Shown piece after piece: positions 36,093 through 44,483 of a stretch of 64,000 nucleotides of DNA; positions within the stretch are counted from its first letter, which is position 1, and the number at the start of each line of letters is the position of its first letter. The notes beneath the pieces are model-generated. The model had not been told where the DNA came from and ran no database searches. It saw nothing but the letters and a program-made list of their open reading frames with translations. Position numbers and translations under genes: made by a program. The DNA comes from Bacteroidaceae bacterium (lineage in GTDB: Bacteria; Bacteroidota; Bacteroidia; Bacteroidales; Bacteroidaceae): NCBI GenBank assembly GCA_017646665.1, contig JAGCMB010000009.1, positions 1 to 64,000 on the forward strand. The letters are read 5' to 3'.

Positions 36093-36818
36093 ATGCAGAC
36101 AACTACCAACAAGGAAAAAGACCCGATGGGAAGGGCGATTTTCGACTATTACCACACCCAAAAAGCAGGAAAGCTGAGAGTCCTCTCGTCAATGTTCTAC
36201 GAGGACGAAATCCCCGTCGCCACCCTTTTCCGCAGTTTCGCCGAAATGCCCATTCAAGAGCAAAAAGCCATTGAACTTTGTCGCGGCAAGGTGCTCGATG
36301 TCGGAGCCGGCAGTGGCTGCCACAGCATAATCATCAAAGAACGCGGACTCGAAGCTGTTGCAATCGACATCTCTGAATTGTCGGTTGAGGTTATGCAAGC
36401 AAGAGGCATCGATGCCCGCAACATCAACTTTTTCGACGAAACATTTACCGACAAATTCGACACCATCCTGTTCGCAATGAACGGCATCGGCATTGTAGGA
36501 AAAATAGACCGCTTGCCCGATTTCTTCCGTAGCATCAAGCGCCTTTTGGCACCCGGCGGACAGGTCTTGCTCGACTCCTCGGACATCAGATATGTCTTTA
36601 TGGACGAAGACGGCGCAATGGACATTGACCTTGCAGCCGGTTACTATGGCGAAATTGACTACAAGATGCGCTACAAGAACATCACAGGCGAGCCATTCGA
36701 CTGGCTCTATATTGACTTCGACACCCTTTCAATGTATGCCGAAGAGCACGGTTTCTGCTGTGAAAAATGCATCGACGGCGAACATTACGACTACCTCGCA
36801 CGCTTGACGCTTAAATAA
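36093..36818 (+). CDS. Class I SAM-dependent methyltransferase
   Basis: A 241-residue protein with the Rossmann SAM-binding motif I KVLDVGAGSGCHSIIIKERG near residues 66-85, then an acidic residue after strand 2 (AVAIDISE) and motif FDTILFAMNGIGIVG. The target is unknown. Its place after the GT9 gene suggests a glycan or small-molecule acceptor, but this is inference. A strong terminator follows, separating this group from the capsule locus. Confidence 0.85.
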   Translation: MQTTTNKEKDPMGRAIFDYYHTQKAGKLRVLSSMFYEDEIPVATLFRSFAEMPIQEQKAIELCRGKVLDVGAGSGCHSIIIKERGLEAVAIDISELSVEVMQARGIDARNINFFDETFTDKFDTILFAMNGIGIVGKIDRLPDFFRSIKRLLAPGGQVLLDSSDIRYVFMDEDGAMDIDLAAGYYGEIDYKMRYKNITGEPFDWLYIDFDTLSMYAEEHGFCCEKCIDGEHYDYLARLTLK

Positions 36819-36839
36819 GCGGTAAATAAAATTTCTTTA

Positions 36840-36888
36840 CAAAATACTTTGCAGGAACGAAAACAACTTGCAAAGTATTTTGTTTTTT
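36840..36888 (+). terminator. Terminator before the capsule locus
   Basis: A 14-bp perfect stem (CAAAATACTTTGCA and TGCAAAGTATTTTG) with a 15-nt loop, followed by TTTTTT. The next promoter begins inside and just after it. Confidence 0.85.
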
Positions 36889-36898
36889 AATACATTTG
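36867..36898 (+). promoter_or_regulatory. Promoter of the capsular polysaccharide operon
   Basis: TACATTTG (36891-36898) matches TAnnTTTG; CTTG at 36867-36870, 20 bp upstream, is a one-mismatch -33 box. It gives a leader of about 170 nt before upxY. Unlike B. fragilis capsule promoters, it is not flanked by inverted repeats that would allow inversion. Confidence 0.6.
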
Positions 36899-37072
36899 CT
36901 ATAGGAAAGTACGGAACAACAAGCATTGGCGTAGGTTCCTCTCTTTCCCAAAATTCAGCAAACAACATTTTGCAATTCGCAAAAACTTGATGGTCAACAC
37001 GTTACACAACCATCAAGGAGCCAAAGGTATGCCCATACGGCAACAATAGGCACTCCAATAAAACAAAAGTAC
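36899..37072 (+). promoter_or_regulatory. Structured leader upstream of upxY
   Basis: The leader holds two hairpins: TTTTGC/GCAAAA (36968-36984, 5-nt loop) and a 9-bp perfect stem CTTGATGGT/ACCATCAAG (36986-37017, 14-nt loop). A six-codon open frame (MPIRQQ, 37029-37049) follows. In B. fragilis, UpxY acts on the leader of its own locus to prevent early termination; these structures are candidates for that target. Confidence 0.45.
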
Positions 37073-37615
37073 GTGGACACAGAGAACAGCATTGTCTGGT
37101 TTGCAATGAGCGCACCATACCGTCGCGAACTCATAGCCAAGGAATTTCTCAACAAAAAAAACATCGAGTGTTTTGTCCCAATGAAGGAGGCACTCATTGA
37201 CAGACGCAATGGTAGCAAATGCCGCCAAAAAGTCCCGGCAATACACAATCTGATATTCGTCCACACCACGAAAGAAACAATCAAATCCTTGAAGCAAGGT
37301 GTCAATTTCCTGCAATACTGCACACGACCAAAAGACGGGAAAAATGTTCCAATCACCGTTCCCGACAAGCAGATGCAGCAATTTATCGCAGTCACCAATG
37401 CCAACAACGAAAGCATCACATATCTGCGTCCCGAAGAGATTGACATCAAAAAAGGGACCAAAGTCCGCGTTCACGGCGGTGTATTCGATGGAACCGAAGG
37501 CTACTTTGTAAAAGTCCAGGGCAAGCGCAGCCGCAGGGTTGTAATGCTCATTGAAGGAATAACAGCCGTAGCATTGACCGAAATAAGCACCGATTTCATA
37601 GAGGTTATTGATTGA
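37073..37615 (+). CDS. UpxY-family transcription antiterminator (NusG paralogue)
   Basis: A 180-residue NusG-like protein. The N-terminal NGN part has IVWFAMSAPYRRELIAKEFL and ECFVPMKE; the C-terminal KOW-like part has KKGTKVRVHGGVFDGTEGYF. In B. fragilis each capsule operon starts with such an UpxY, which is needed for transcription of its own operon. The start is GTG at 37073; starting later would remove the conserved WFA motif. It is first gene of the capsule locus. No upxZ-like partner follows: only 120 bp separate it from wza. Confidence 0.88.
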   Translation: MDTENSIVWFAMSAPYRRELIAKEFLNKKNIECFVPMKEALIDRRNGSKCRQKVPAIHNLIFVHTTKETIKSLKQGVNFLQYCTRPKDGKNVPITVPDKQMQQFIAVTNANNESITYLRPEEIDIKKGTKVRVHGGVFDGTEGYFVKVQGKRSRRVVMLIEGITAVALTEISTDFIEVID

Positions 37616-37680
37616 AAACCATCCATTTACGAATTTAAATTATTTTTTCGGTAAATTATATTTACAAATATAAAATAACA

Positions 37681-37700
37681 CATACGCACACGAGCGTATG
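37681..37700 (+). promoter_or_regulatory. Small hairpin between upxY and wza
   Basis: CATACGC, 6-nt loop, GCGTATG, 35 bp before the wza ATG. There is no T run after it, so it is not a terminator. It may shape translation or RNA processing. Confidence 0.35.
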
Positions 37701-37735
37701 AGAACCCAACAAGACAAAATCAAAAATAAAAGAAT

Positions 37736-38515
37736 ATGAAAAAAATCATCCCAGCATTGTTAATGCTATTATTGATGGCATCGTGCACAACACAAAAGCA
37801 AGTCACCTATTTCCAAGACCTCAATGATGGCGAAAGCGTGAAGATTGCCACTCCGCAAGATATCAGGCTAAAGGCCGGCGACCAGTTCACAATCCACGTG
37901 AACAGCAAGGACCAGGAACTTGCACTTCCGCTAAACCTCACACGCTTAACCAACAACAGTGGCAGCAACGAGACACGCCTCGCCTACACTGTCGACGAGC
38001 GTGGCTACATCGATTTTCCCACTCTTGGCGAAATATATGTCGAGGGCAAGACCCGTGACGAGCTTGCCAAGCACATCAAAAAGATTATCCTTGAGAAGAA
38101 ACTTGTTCTCGACCCCGTTGTAATCGTAGGATTCTACAATCAACAGGTATCAGTCATTGGCGAAGTCAGCAAACCAGGCAAATATAATATCGACAAGGAC
38201 CGCTTTACGGTGCTCGACGCTCTTAGCCTTGCCGGCGACCTCACAATTCAGGGTAAGAGAGAGAATATCACCGTCCTGCGCGAAGAGTATGGCGTACAGA
38301 AGGCCTATAATCTCAATCTCAACGATGCAGCACAGTTCCACGCATCTCCGGCTTTCTACCTGCAGCAGAACGACATTGTCTATGTTGAGCCCAACGCCAC
38401 CAAGGCCGGTCAGTCATCGGTCAACGGCAACACATTGCGTTCAACATCGTTCTGGCTATCAATTGCATCACTCGCACTTACAGTCGTAACATTCGTCAAG
38501 GGTTTCATCCAATAA
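37736..38515 (+). CDS. wza: Outer-membrane polysaccharide export lipoprotein (Wza-like)
   Basis: Forms the periplasm-to-outer-membrane channel for capsule export. It is 259 residues. A lipoprotein signal ends in LMASC with Cys near residue 17. The poly-export domain (LKAGDQFTIHVNSKD) and an SLBB repeat (VSVIGEVSKPGKYNID) follow. A C-terminal hydrophobic segment (FWLSIASLALTVVTFVKGFI) is typical of Bacteroidota members. It directly precedes wzc, as in other Wzx/Wzy loci. Confidence 0.93.
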   Translation: MKKIIPALLMLLLMASCTTQKQVTYFQDLNDGESVKIATPQDIRLKAGDQFTIHVNSKDQELALPLNLTRLTNNSGSNETRLAYTVDERGYIDFPTLGEIYVEGKTRDELAKHIKKIILEKKLVLDPVVIVGFYNQQVSVIGEVSKPGKYNIDKDRFTVLDALSLAGDLTIQGKRENITVLREEYGVQKAYNLNLNDAAQFHASPAFYLQQNDIVYVEPNATKAGQSSVNGNTLRSTSFWLSIASLALTVVTFVKGFIQ

Positions 38516-38524
38516 CACAGCAAG

Positions 38525-40912
38525 ATGGCAAACAACAAGACTAACAAAAAAAGGAACGACAACGTCATTCCCGTCAGTGATTTGATATTCTACAGCCTTA
38601 AAAGATGGTATTGGTTTGCCATCTCACTCGCTATTGCATTGGGAATTGCAGTGTATATCATCAAATCCACTCCACCTCAATATATGCGTTATGCCGAGGT
38701 GCTCATAAAGGAGAGTGAGCAGGGCGGTGGCAGTGGTATTGGCAGCACATTCAAGGAGATGGGCAGCTCGCGTACAACAGCGAATGCCGAGAACGAAATC
38801 ACAGCCTTGAAGTCTGTGGAAATCATGAAAGAGGCCATACGTCGCCTTGGACTTGAAATAGAATTCAAAGAAAACGGACGTTTTTACGATGGCATCATAT
38901 ACAGTGGACGCCCACTGCAAATCAACACAATAGACCTGCGCGAAAAAGAGAGCGCAACCTTTGTGGCAACCATAACATCGGACAGCACCGTATCGCTCAA
39001 AGATTTCACTCTTAACGGCGATATCCTGCACACCGGGACGGTAAATGCAACTATCGGCGACACCACAAACACCCCCATAGGACGCATTGCAATCGGAATT
39101 ACAAACAACGATTGGCTCAACAATTTCAAGAACGCCGAGCTGCTTATTGAAAAGCACAACATCGATATGCTTGCCAACACTCTATGCTCAAATCTCAAAG
39201 CCGGCCTTGCAAATGAAGAAACCAGCGTCATTAGCCTGAGTATAAAGGATGTTTCAACCATACGCGCCACCGACATTCTCACCGCAGTTCTTGAGATTTA
39301 CAATGAGAAATGGCTCGAAGAGAATAACTATGCGACAATCAAAACAGTTGAGTTCATCAGCAAACGCGCCGAAGAGATTAAGCAGGAACTTGGAGCCATT
39401 GACAAGGAGATAGCAAAATTCCGTGGCGACAAAAAGCTGTCAGTCAGCACCACAAGCTCCCTTGTGCAAGAGGCTGTCAACAGCAAAGAGCAGGAACAGT
39501 TGCTTTCACTCAACAACCAGTTGGAGTTGGCAAATTTCATAAAGTCATATATGGCCCAAAACGGCAGCAAGGAGATTATCCCTGCCAACACCGGTATTGC
39601 AGCCAGCAATGTCGAGGAACTTATCGGCAGTTACAACACCAAGCTATTGGAGCGCAACAGGCTCGCAGCAAACAGCAGTGAGAACAACCCTGTGGTCATG
39701 GACTACGACAAGGACATCACTGCAATGTACGCCGGCATACGCACCGCCATCGAAAGCCACATCAAAGACCTCGAACGACAAATAGCCGATGCCAACAAGG
39801 AGATTGAGAGCAACAAGTCACGTATCACATCAACGACACACAGCGCCAAGGAGCTCCAGACCTTGCTGCGCCAGCAGAAGGTGAAGAACGCTCTCTACCT
39901 GTTCCTGTTGCAAAAGCTCGAGGAAACAGAACTCACAAGAGAGTTCTCGGCATCGAACAACCGCATCCTTGTTCCGCCCACCGGCAGCAACACCCCTGTA
40001 GAGCCAATGACAAGACAGATAATAATGCTGGCACTCACCATCGGTTTCCTTTTACCGCTAATGGTAATATTCATTCTCGAAATAACTAACCGAAAAGTAC
40101 GTGGCCGTCGCGACCTCGAGGATGTAAACATCCCATTCATTGGCGAGATTCCACTTTACATGGAAAAGGGAAAGAAAGAGAGCAAGGTGGGAGAACGACG
40201 CATTGTTGTAAAGGGAGGAAGCCGAAACATCATAAACGAAGCGTTCCGCGTTATGCGCACCAACTTCGAATTTATGAGCAACAAGGAAAACAAAAGCAAT
40301 GTCATCATAACCACATCGTTCAACCCGGGCAGTGGCAAGACATTCCTCACAATGAACCTTGGTGCATCAATCGCCATCAAAGGGGCGAAAGTTCTTGTCA
40401 TCGACGGCGATTTGCGTCGTGCATCGGCATCGGAGTATGTACAAAGTACATCGGGCGGTATCAGTGAGTACCTCTCGGGTGGAACAGACAATATCAACGA
40501 GATTATCACAACCGATACCGGATACGAAAATCTGCACGTAATTACAGTGGGTACACCACCGCCAAACCCAACAGAGCTTATTGGCAGCAGACGTTTCGAA
40601 GCGCTAATAACAGAGATGCGCAAACGATACGACTACATTTTTATTGATTGTCCGCCAATTGATATAGTGGCCGACACACAGATTATTGAGAAGTACTGCG
40701 ACCGTACACTCTTTGTAATCCGCGCCGGACTCTTGAACCGCGATATGCTCGACGAGCTACAAGGCATCTACGACAACAAGCGTTTCAAAGGACTATCAAT
40801 GGTTCTCAATGGCACACACAGTGGCGGTAGCGGATACGGATACAGATATGGCTACAGCTATGGTTACGGATATGGCTACGGCTACGGCTACAACTACCAC
40901 CAGAAAAACTGA
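38525..40912 (+). CDS. wzc: Capsule tyrosine kinase / chain-length regulator (Wzc-like)
   Basis: A 795-residue inner-membrane protein. An N-terminal Wzz domain sits between two membrane helices (about residues 29-47 and 499-520), with a large periplasmic helical part. The cytoplasmic BY-kinase has Walker A GSGKTFLTMN near residue 602, Walker A' VIDGDLRR near 625 and Walker B FIDCPP near 705. The C-terminus from ~762 is a Gly-Tyr repeat cluster (GYGYRYGYSYGYGYGYGYGY) that is the expected site of autophosphorylation. It controls chain length and export with Wza and the phosphatase downstream. Confidence 0.95.
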   Translation: MANNKTNKKRNDNVIPVSDLIFYSLKRWYWFAISLAIALGIAVYIIKSTPPQYMRYAEVLIKESEQGGGSGIGSTFKEMGSSRTTANAENEITALKSVEIMKEAIRRLGLEIEFKENGRFYDGIIYSGRPLQINTIDLREKESATFVATITSDSTVSLKDFTLNGDILHTGTVNATIGDTTNTPIGRIAIGITNNDWLNNFKNAELLIEKHNIDMLANTLCSNLKAGLANEETSVISLSIKDVSTIRATDILTAVLEIYNEKWLEENNYATIKTVEFISKRAEEIKQELGAIDKEIAKFRGDKKLSVSTTSSLVQEAVNSKEQEQLLSLNNQLELANFIKSYMAQNGSKEIIPANTGIAASNVEELIGSYNTKLLERNRLAANSSENNPVVMDYDKDITAMYAGIRTAIESHIKDLERQIADANKEIESNKSRITSTTHSAKELQTLLRQQKVKNALYLFLLQKLEETELTREFSASNNRILVPPTGSNTPVEPMTRQIIMLALTIGFLLPLMVIFILEITNRKVRGRRDLEDVNIPFIGEIPLYMEKGKKESKVGERRIVVKGGSRNIINEAFRVMRTNFEFMSNKENKSNVIITTSFNPGSGKTFLTMNLGASIAIKGAKVLVIDGDLRRASASEYVQSTSGGISEYLSGGTDNINEIITTDTGYENLHVITVGTPPPNPTELIGSRRFEALITEMRKRYDYIFIDCPPIDIVADTQIIEKYCDRTLFVIRAGLLNRDMLDELQGIYDNKRFKGLSMVLNGTHSGGSGYGYRYGYSYGYGYGYGYGYNYHQKN

Positions 40913-40923
40913 AAACTGAAAAC

Positions 40924-41709
40924 TTGAAAATGCAGGTTTTCGCCTTTAACCTTTCACCTTTCCGATTTAACCTTTCAGCTTATTTAACCGTGTGGCCTTT
41001 TAACAAAAAAACCACAATAGCAGCAAGTGGAATCCTTGCCGGCGCAGCCGACCACCACTCCCACATACTCCCGGGAGTCGACGACGGCGTCGAGACAATG
41101 AACGAAGCATTGCGCATACTTGCCACATACGAAACGTTGGGAATAAAAGAACTGTGGCTCACCCCACATATAATGGAAGATATTCCCAACACCCCTGAAA
41201 AGCTGATGGAGTGTTTTGCCCGGCTGAAAGCCGCATACACCGGAACTGTTGAGTTGCACCTTGCTGCAGAATATATGATAGACAACAACCTGCGCAAGCT
41301 GCTCAACGACAACAAGGCACTTCTCCCCATCGGCACTGCCAGCAAGCACATTCTTGTTGAGACATCGTACTATAATGCCCCCATAAGAATGAACGAAACG
41401 TTGCAACAAATAAAGTCAATGGGTTACTTTCCACTGCTAGCCCACCCCGAGAGATATATTTATCTTGACAATGACGAGTACCTAAAACTGCACAACGAAG
41501 GAGTTAAGTTCCAGCTCAACTTGGCATCCCTTGCCGGCGGCTATGGTACAACAGTGAAAAAAAGAGCGTTGTGGCTACTCTCGAATGGACTATATAGCGT
41601 TGCCGGTAGCGACCTGCACTGCGAGGAGGCTGTTGAATTCATCACAAAATTCAATTTGGACAAACAGACAATTGAACAGGTAGAACGATTGCTACACAAT
41701 AGTATTTGA
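40924..41709 (+). CDS. PHP-domain tyrosine phosphatase (CpsB/YwqE type)
   Basis: Metal-dependent phosphatase that would dephosphorylate the Wzc tyrosine tail. The core is clear: DHHSHILPGVDDGVETM near residues 43-59, LTPHIMED, LAAEYMID, PLLAHPERY and GSDLHCEE. The N-terminal ~25 residues are odd. They are encoded by a CCTTTAACCTTT-type simple repeat (FAFNLSPFRFNLS) found again near 57,030, and they do not look like the usual start of the family. A later start is possible but no ATG lies between there and the core, so I keep 40924 (40930 is an alternative). Confidence 0.85.
   Translation: MKMQVFAFNLSPFRFNLSAYLTVWPFNKKTTIAASGILAGAADHHSHILPGVDDGVETMNEALRILATYETLGIKELWLTPHIMEDIPNTPEKLMECFARLKAAYTGTVELHLAAEYMIDNNLRKLLNDNKALLPIGTASKHILVETSYYNAPIRMNETLQQIKSMGYFPLLAHPERYIYLDNDEYLKLHNEGVKFQLNLASLAGGYGTTVKKRALWLLSNGLYSVAGSDLHCEEAVEFITKFNLDKQTIEQVERLLHNSI
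40943..40978 (+). repeat. CCTTTMA-type simple repeat inside the 5' end of the phosphatase gene
   Basis: Imperfect repeats of a CCTTTAA/CCTTTCA unit. The parts ACCTTTCCG and ATTTAACCTTTCAG (40956-40978) recur at 57023-57052, there separated by 7 extra bases. Confidence 0.6.
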
Positions 41710-41719
41710 AATAAAATTT

Positions 41720-41731
41720 GACAGAAGTACA
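41720..41731 (+). repeat. GACAGAAGTACA copy after the phosphatase gene
   Basis: This 12-mer is also found at 56841-56852, where it begins a three-fold ACAGAAGW repeat. Both copies are just past a stop codon in the capsule locus. Confidence 0.5.
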
Positions 41732-41810
41732 AAATACATTGTGCAACTTATGTTCTTTTTCTAAGAATTAAAAATGAGCGTTTAAACACACTTGTCAAAA
41801 TAAACAATAT

Positions 41811-43352
41811 ATGCAAAAAGAATCCAGAGTAAAGAAAACAATACTGAATGCAAGAGTCAATCTGTTGTGTTTTTTCGTATCACTCATTACATTATTCTTT
41901 ACCCGCAAGATATTTCTTGACAACCTCGGAGCTGAGTTCATTGGCTTTACAGGAACCATAGGCAACCTCTTGTCGTTTCTCAACCTTGCAGAACTTGGAA
42001 TTGGTGTAGCCATAGGTTATGTACTCTACAAACCCATTGCTGATGGCAACAAATTTAAAATAAATGAAATTATATCTGTTTTTGGTTATCTTTACCGCAT
42101 CATCGGCCTTGGCATCCTCTCTATGGGAGTGATTGGTTCTCTATTTCTTCCATTAATATTCCCAGACACAACCTTTCCACCTGGAGTTATTTATTTTGCT
42201 TTTTATTCCTATCTCGCATCCTCATTGATAGGCTATTTTGTCAACTACCGTACCGCGCTCCTGTCAGCCGACCAGCGAAACTACATTGTAACGGGATATT
42301 TTCAAGCGACAAACACTTGCAAAAACATTTTGCAAATGGTGTTAGCTATCTACTTTAGCAATTTCTACATATATATTGCCATTGAACTGATTGCCGGAAT
42401 TATAAATTCCATAATACTTAATTGGAAAATCAACAAGACCTATCCGTGGCTAAAAAGTGAAATAAAACTAGGGAAACAGATTCTCAAAAAATACCCCGAA
42501 ATAACAAAATACACAAAGCAATTATTTGCCCACAAAATTGGTGGCCTTGTACAATTTCAACTGACGCCAGTCTTGGTATACTCATTCGTGTCACTACCAA
42601 TGGTAGCACTATATACAAATTACACTATTCTAACACAGAAGTTGGAAGGCCTAATTTCAGCGACTATCAATAGCACAGGCGCCGCTGTAGGCAACTTAAT
42701 AGCAGAAGGGAATAGAGCAAAAATAATCAAGATTTTTGAAGAGTTACTTGCTATCAGGATATTTATTGCACCAATCATTGCTGCGTGTATCTACACTTTT
42801 TCATCACAATTTATCGGTGTGTGGTTGGGTAATGAATATATATTAGATAAGAATATTGTTGCTATTATTGCAATATTAAGTGCACTCAATATTGCACGTG
42901 GAGTCATTGACCAATTCATCTATGGATGTGGATTGTTTGCCGATGTATGGGCGCCATACGCAGAAAGCATCATAATGGTGGTCTTTGCAATTACGGGAGG
43001 CTATTTATGGGGCCTACCCGGTGTTTTATGCGGCCCTTTAGCTTCATTAATTGCAATTATATTCATATGGAAACCGTACTATCTTTTTTCAAAAGGCTTT
43101 AAGCTGTCAGTTCTAATATACTGGAAAATTTTCATTGCAAACATCTTGACAAGTATTGCCGCTTTTTTTGCAAGTGGATTCATTTATGATAGTTTTGTTA
43201 AAGAACATATCCAGCCTGGGACTTGGAGTGGACTGATTTTAGGCGGTTCAATATACGTAATTATCATTGTCATTGTTACTGCAATCTCATACTATATAAC
43301 ATCGGCTGGATTCAGAGATTCTATGCATAGAATTAAATTACGAAAGAGATAG
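41811..43352 (+). CDS. Polysaccharide flippase (Wzx-like)
   Basis: A 513-residue inner-membrane protein with about 12-14 hydrophobic helices. The start (ILNARVNLLCFFVSLITLFF, RKIFLDNLGAEFIGFTGTIG) and the polar helix FLNLAELGIGVAIGYVLYKP fit the oligosaccharide flippase/MVF superfamily. It is expected to flip the undecaprenyl-linked repeat unit to the periplasm. It follows the phosphatase after 100 bp and is the first of the repeat-unit genes. Composition is more AT-rich than wza-wzc. Confidence 0.88.
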   Translation: MQKESRVKKTILNARVNLLCFFVSLITLFFTRKIFLDNLGAEFIGFTGTIGNLLSFLNLAELGIGVAIGYVLYKPIADGNKFKINEIISVFGYLYRIIGLGILSMGVIGSLFLPLIFPDTTFPPGVIYFAFYSYLASSLIGYFVNYRTALLSADQRNYIVTGYFQATNTCKNILQMVLAIYFSNFYIYIAIELIAGIINSIILNWKINKTYPWLKSEIKLGKQILKKYPEITKYTKQLFAHKIGGLVQFQLTPVLVYSFVSLPMVALYTNYTILTQKLEGLISATINSTGAAVGNLIAEGNRAKIIKIFEELLAIRIFIAPIIAACIYTFSSQFIGVWLGNEYILDKNIVAIIAILSALNIARGVIDQFIYGCGLFADVWAPYAESIIMVVFAITGGYLWGLPGVLCGPLASLIAIIFIWKPYYLFSKGFKLSVLIYWKIFIANILTSIAAFFASGFIYDSFVKEHIQPGTWSGLILGGSIYVIIIVIVTAISYYITSAGFRDSMHRIKLRKR

Positions 43353-43415
43353 CAAAAAGCACTAATTTTAATCAATAAAAGCCATAAACAAACTCTTTGG
43401 GCAGGATAATTTAAT

Positions 43416-44483
43416 ATGAGCACAATAACCTTTGTATTCCCCCACCCTGTTGCCGGGCCCACAGGTGGCTACAAGGTGGCTTATGAATATGCGAACAGGC
43501 TTGTATCCGATGGGCACAAGGTTAATATTGTATATTCAGGTTCGTTGTTTTGGAAGAAGAAATCACTCTATTTCAAACTGACGAATTGTGTGAGATATAT
43601 CCAAATGTTCATTAAAGGATATGGCTGCCGCAAATGGTTCAATCTCGACAAACGGGTTAAGGAGCACTTGACATTGTCGCTGAACTACCGCCACGTGCCC
43701 AAAAGCGACATTTACATCTGCACATCGCCCTACACGGCAATGTATGTAAAGGATTACCCTACTGAAAACAAATATTATTTGATTCAGGATTATGAGAATT
43801 GGGGTGCTGTAACTGACGAAAAGTTGTTAGAGACATATCACTATCCACTTAAAAAGATTGTAATATCCACTTGGCTGGAAAAATTGATGGAAAAGCACGG
43901 TTGCGACTGTACATTTATTCGCAATGGTTTTGATTTTGATTATTTCAAGAAAAGCAAGGAGATTGAAACCAGGGACAGATACACCATTACAATGCTTTAT
44001 CGCCCAGCAGAAGTCAAAGGCTGCAAGTATGGTTTTGCGGCACTCGATATTGTTAAAAAAGAATATCCACAACTGAAAGTGAATATTTTTGGCATAGAAC
44101 CAAGACCGGACTATCTGTCAGAATGGTACAATTACTATCAAAGTCCTGACAAAGAAACACACAATAGGATATACAACGAGGCTGCGATATTCATCGGATG
44201 CAGCAGTGTCGAGGGTTGGGGATTGCCAATTGGTGAGGCTATGATTTGCGGTGCAGCAGTTGCTTGCACAAACAACAAAGGTTACCTTGAAATGGCAAAA
44301 GATGGAGAAACAGCCCTTGTTTCACCCATCAGGGATGCACAGGCGCTCGCAAATAATATTATACGCCTAATCAAAGATGATGAACTACGCCACCGCATTG
44401 CCAGGAACGGAAACGAGTTCATCAAGCAATTTGATTGGGACAGTTCATATAAAAAGCTAAAAGAAACATTGAATATACAATGA
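43416..44483 (+). CDS. GT4-family glycosyltransferase
   Basis: A 355-residue GT-B enzyme. The N-terminal FPHPVAGPTGGYKVAYEYAN is the glycine-rich acceptor loop of GT4. The C-terminal donor site is CSSVEGWGLPIGEAMICGAA (EX7E motif) followed by DGETALVSP. The donor sugar is unknown. Its end overlaps the next gene by 4 bp (ATGA). Confidence 0.88.
   Translation: MSTITFVFPHPVAGPTGGYKVAYEYANRLVSDGHKVNIVYSGSLFWKKKSLYFKLTNCVRYIQMFIKGYGCRKWFNLDKRVKEHLTLSLNYRHVPKSDIYICTSPYTAMYVKDYPTENKYYLIQDYENWGAVTDEKLLETYHYPLKKIVISTWLEKLMEKHGCDCTFIRNGFDFDYFKKSKEIETRDRYTITMLYRPAEVKGCKYGFAALDIVKKEYPQLKVNIFGIEPRPDYLSEWYNYYQSPDKETHNRIYNEAAIFIGCSSVEGWGLPIGEAMICGAAVACTNNKGYLEMAKDGETALVSPIRDAQALANNIIRLIKDDELRHRIARNGNEFIKQFDWDSSYKKLKETLNIQ

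Noticed and set aside
36840..36898. Invertible capsule promoter
   Set aside because: The inverted repeats here form a terminator stem upstream of the -7 box and do not bracket a promoter; no recombinase gene is nearby.
40807..40909. CRISPR-like or satellite repeat
   Set aside because: The periodic sequence is in-frame coding for the Gly-Tyr tail of Wzc, with no spacers.
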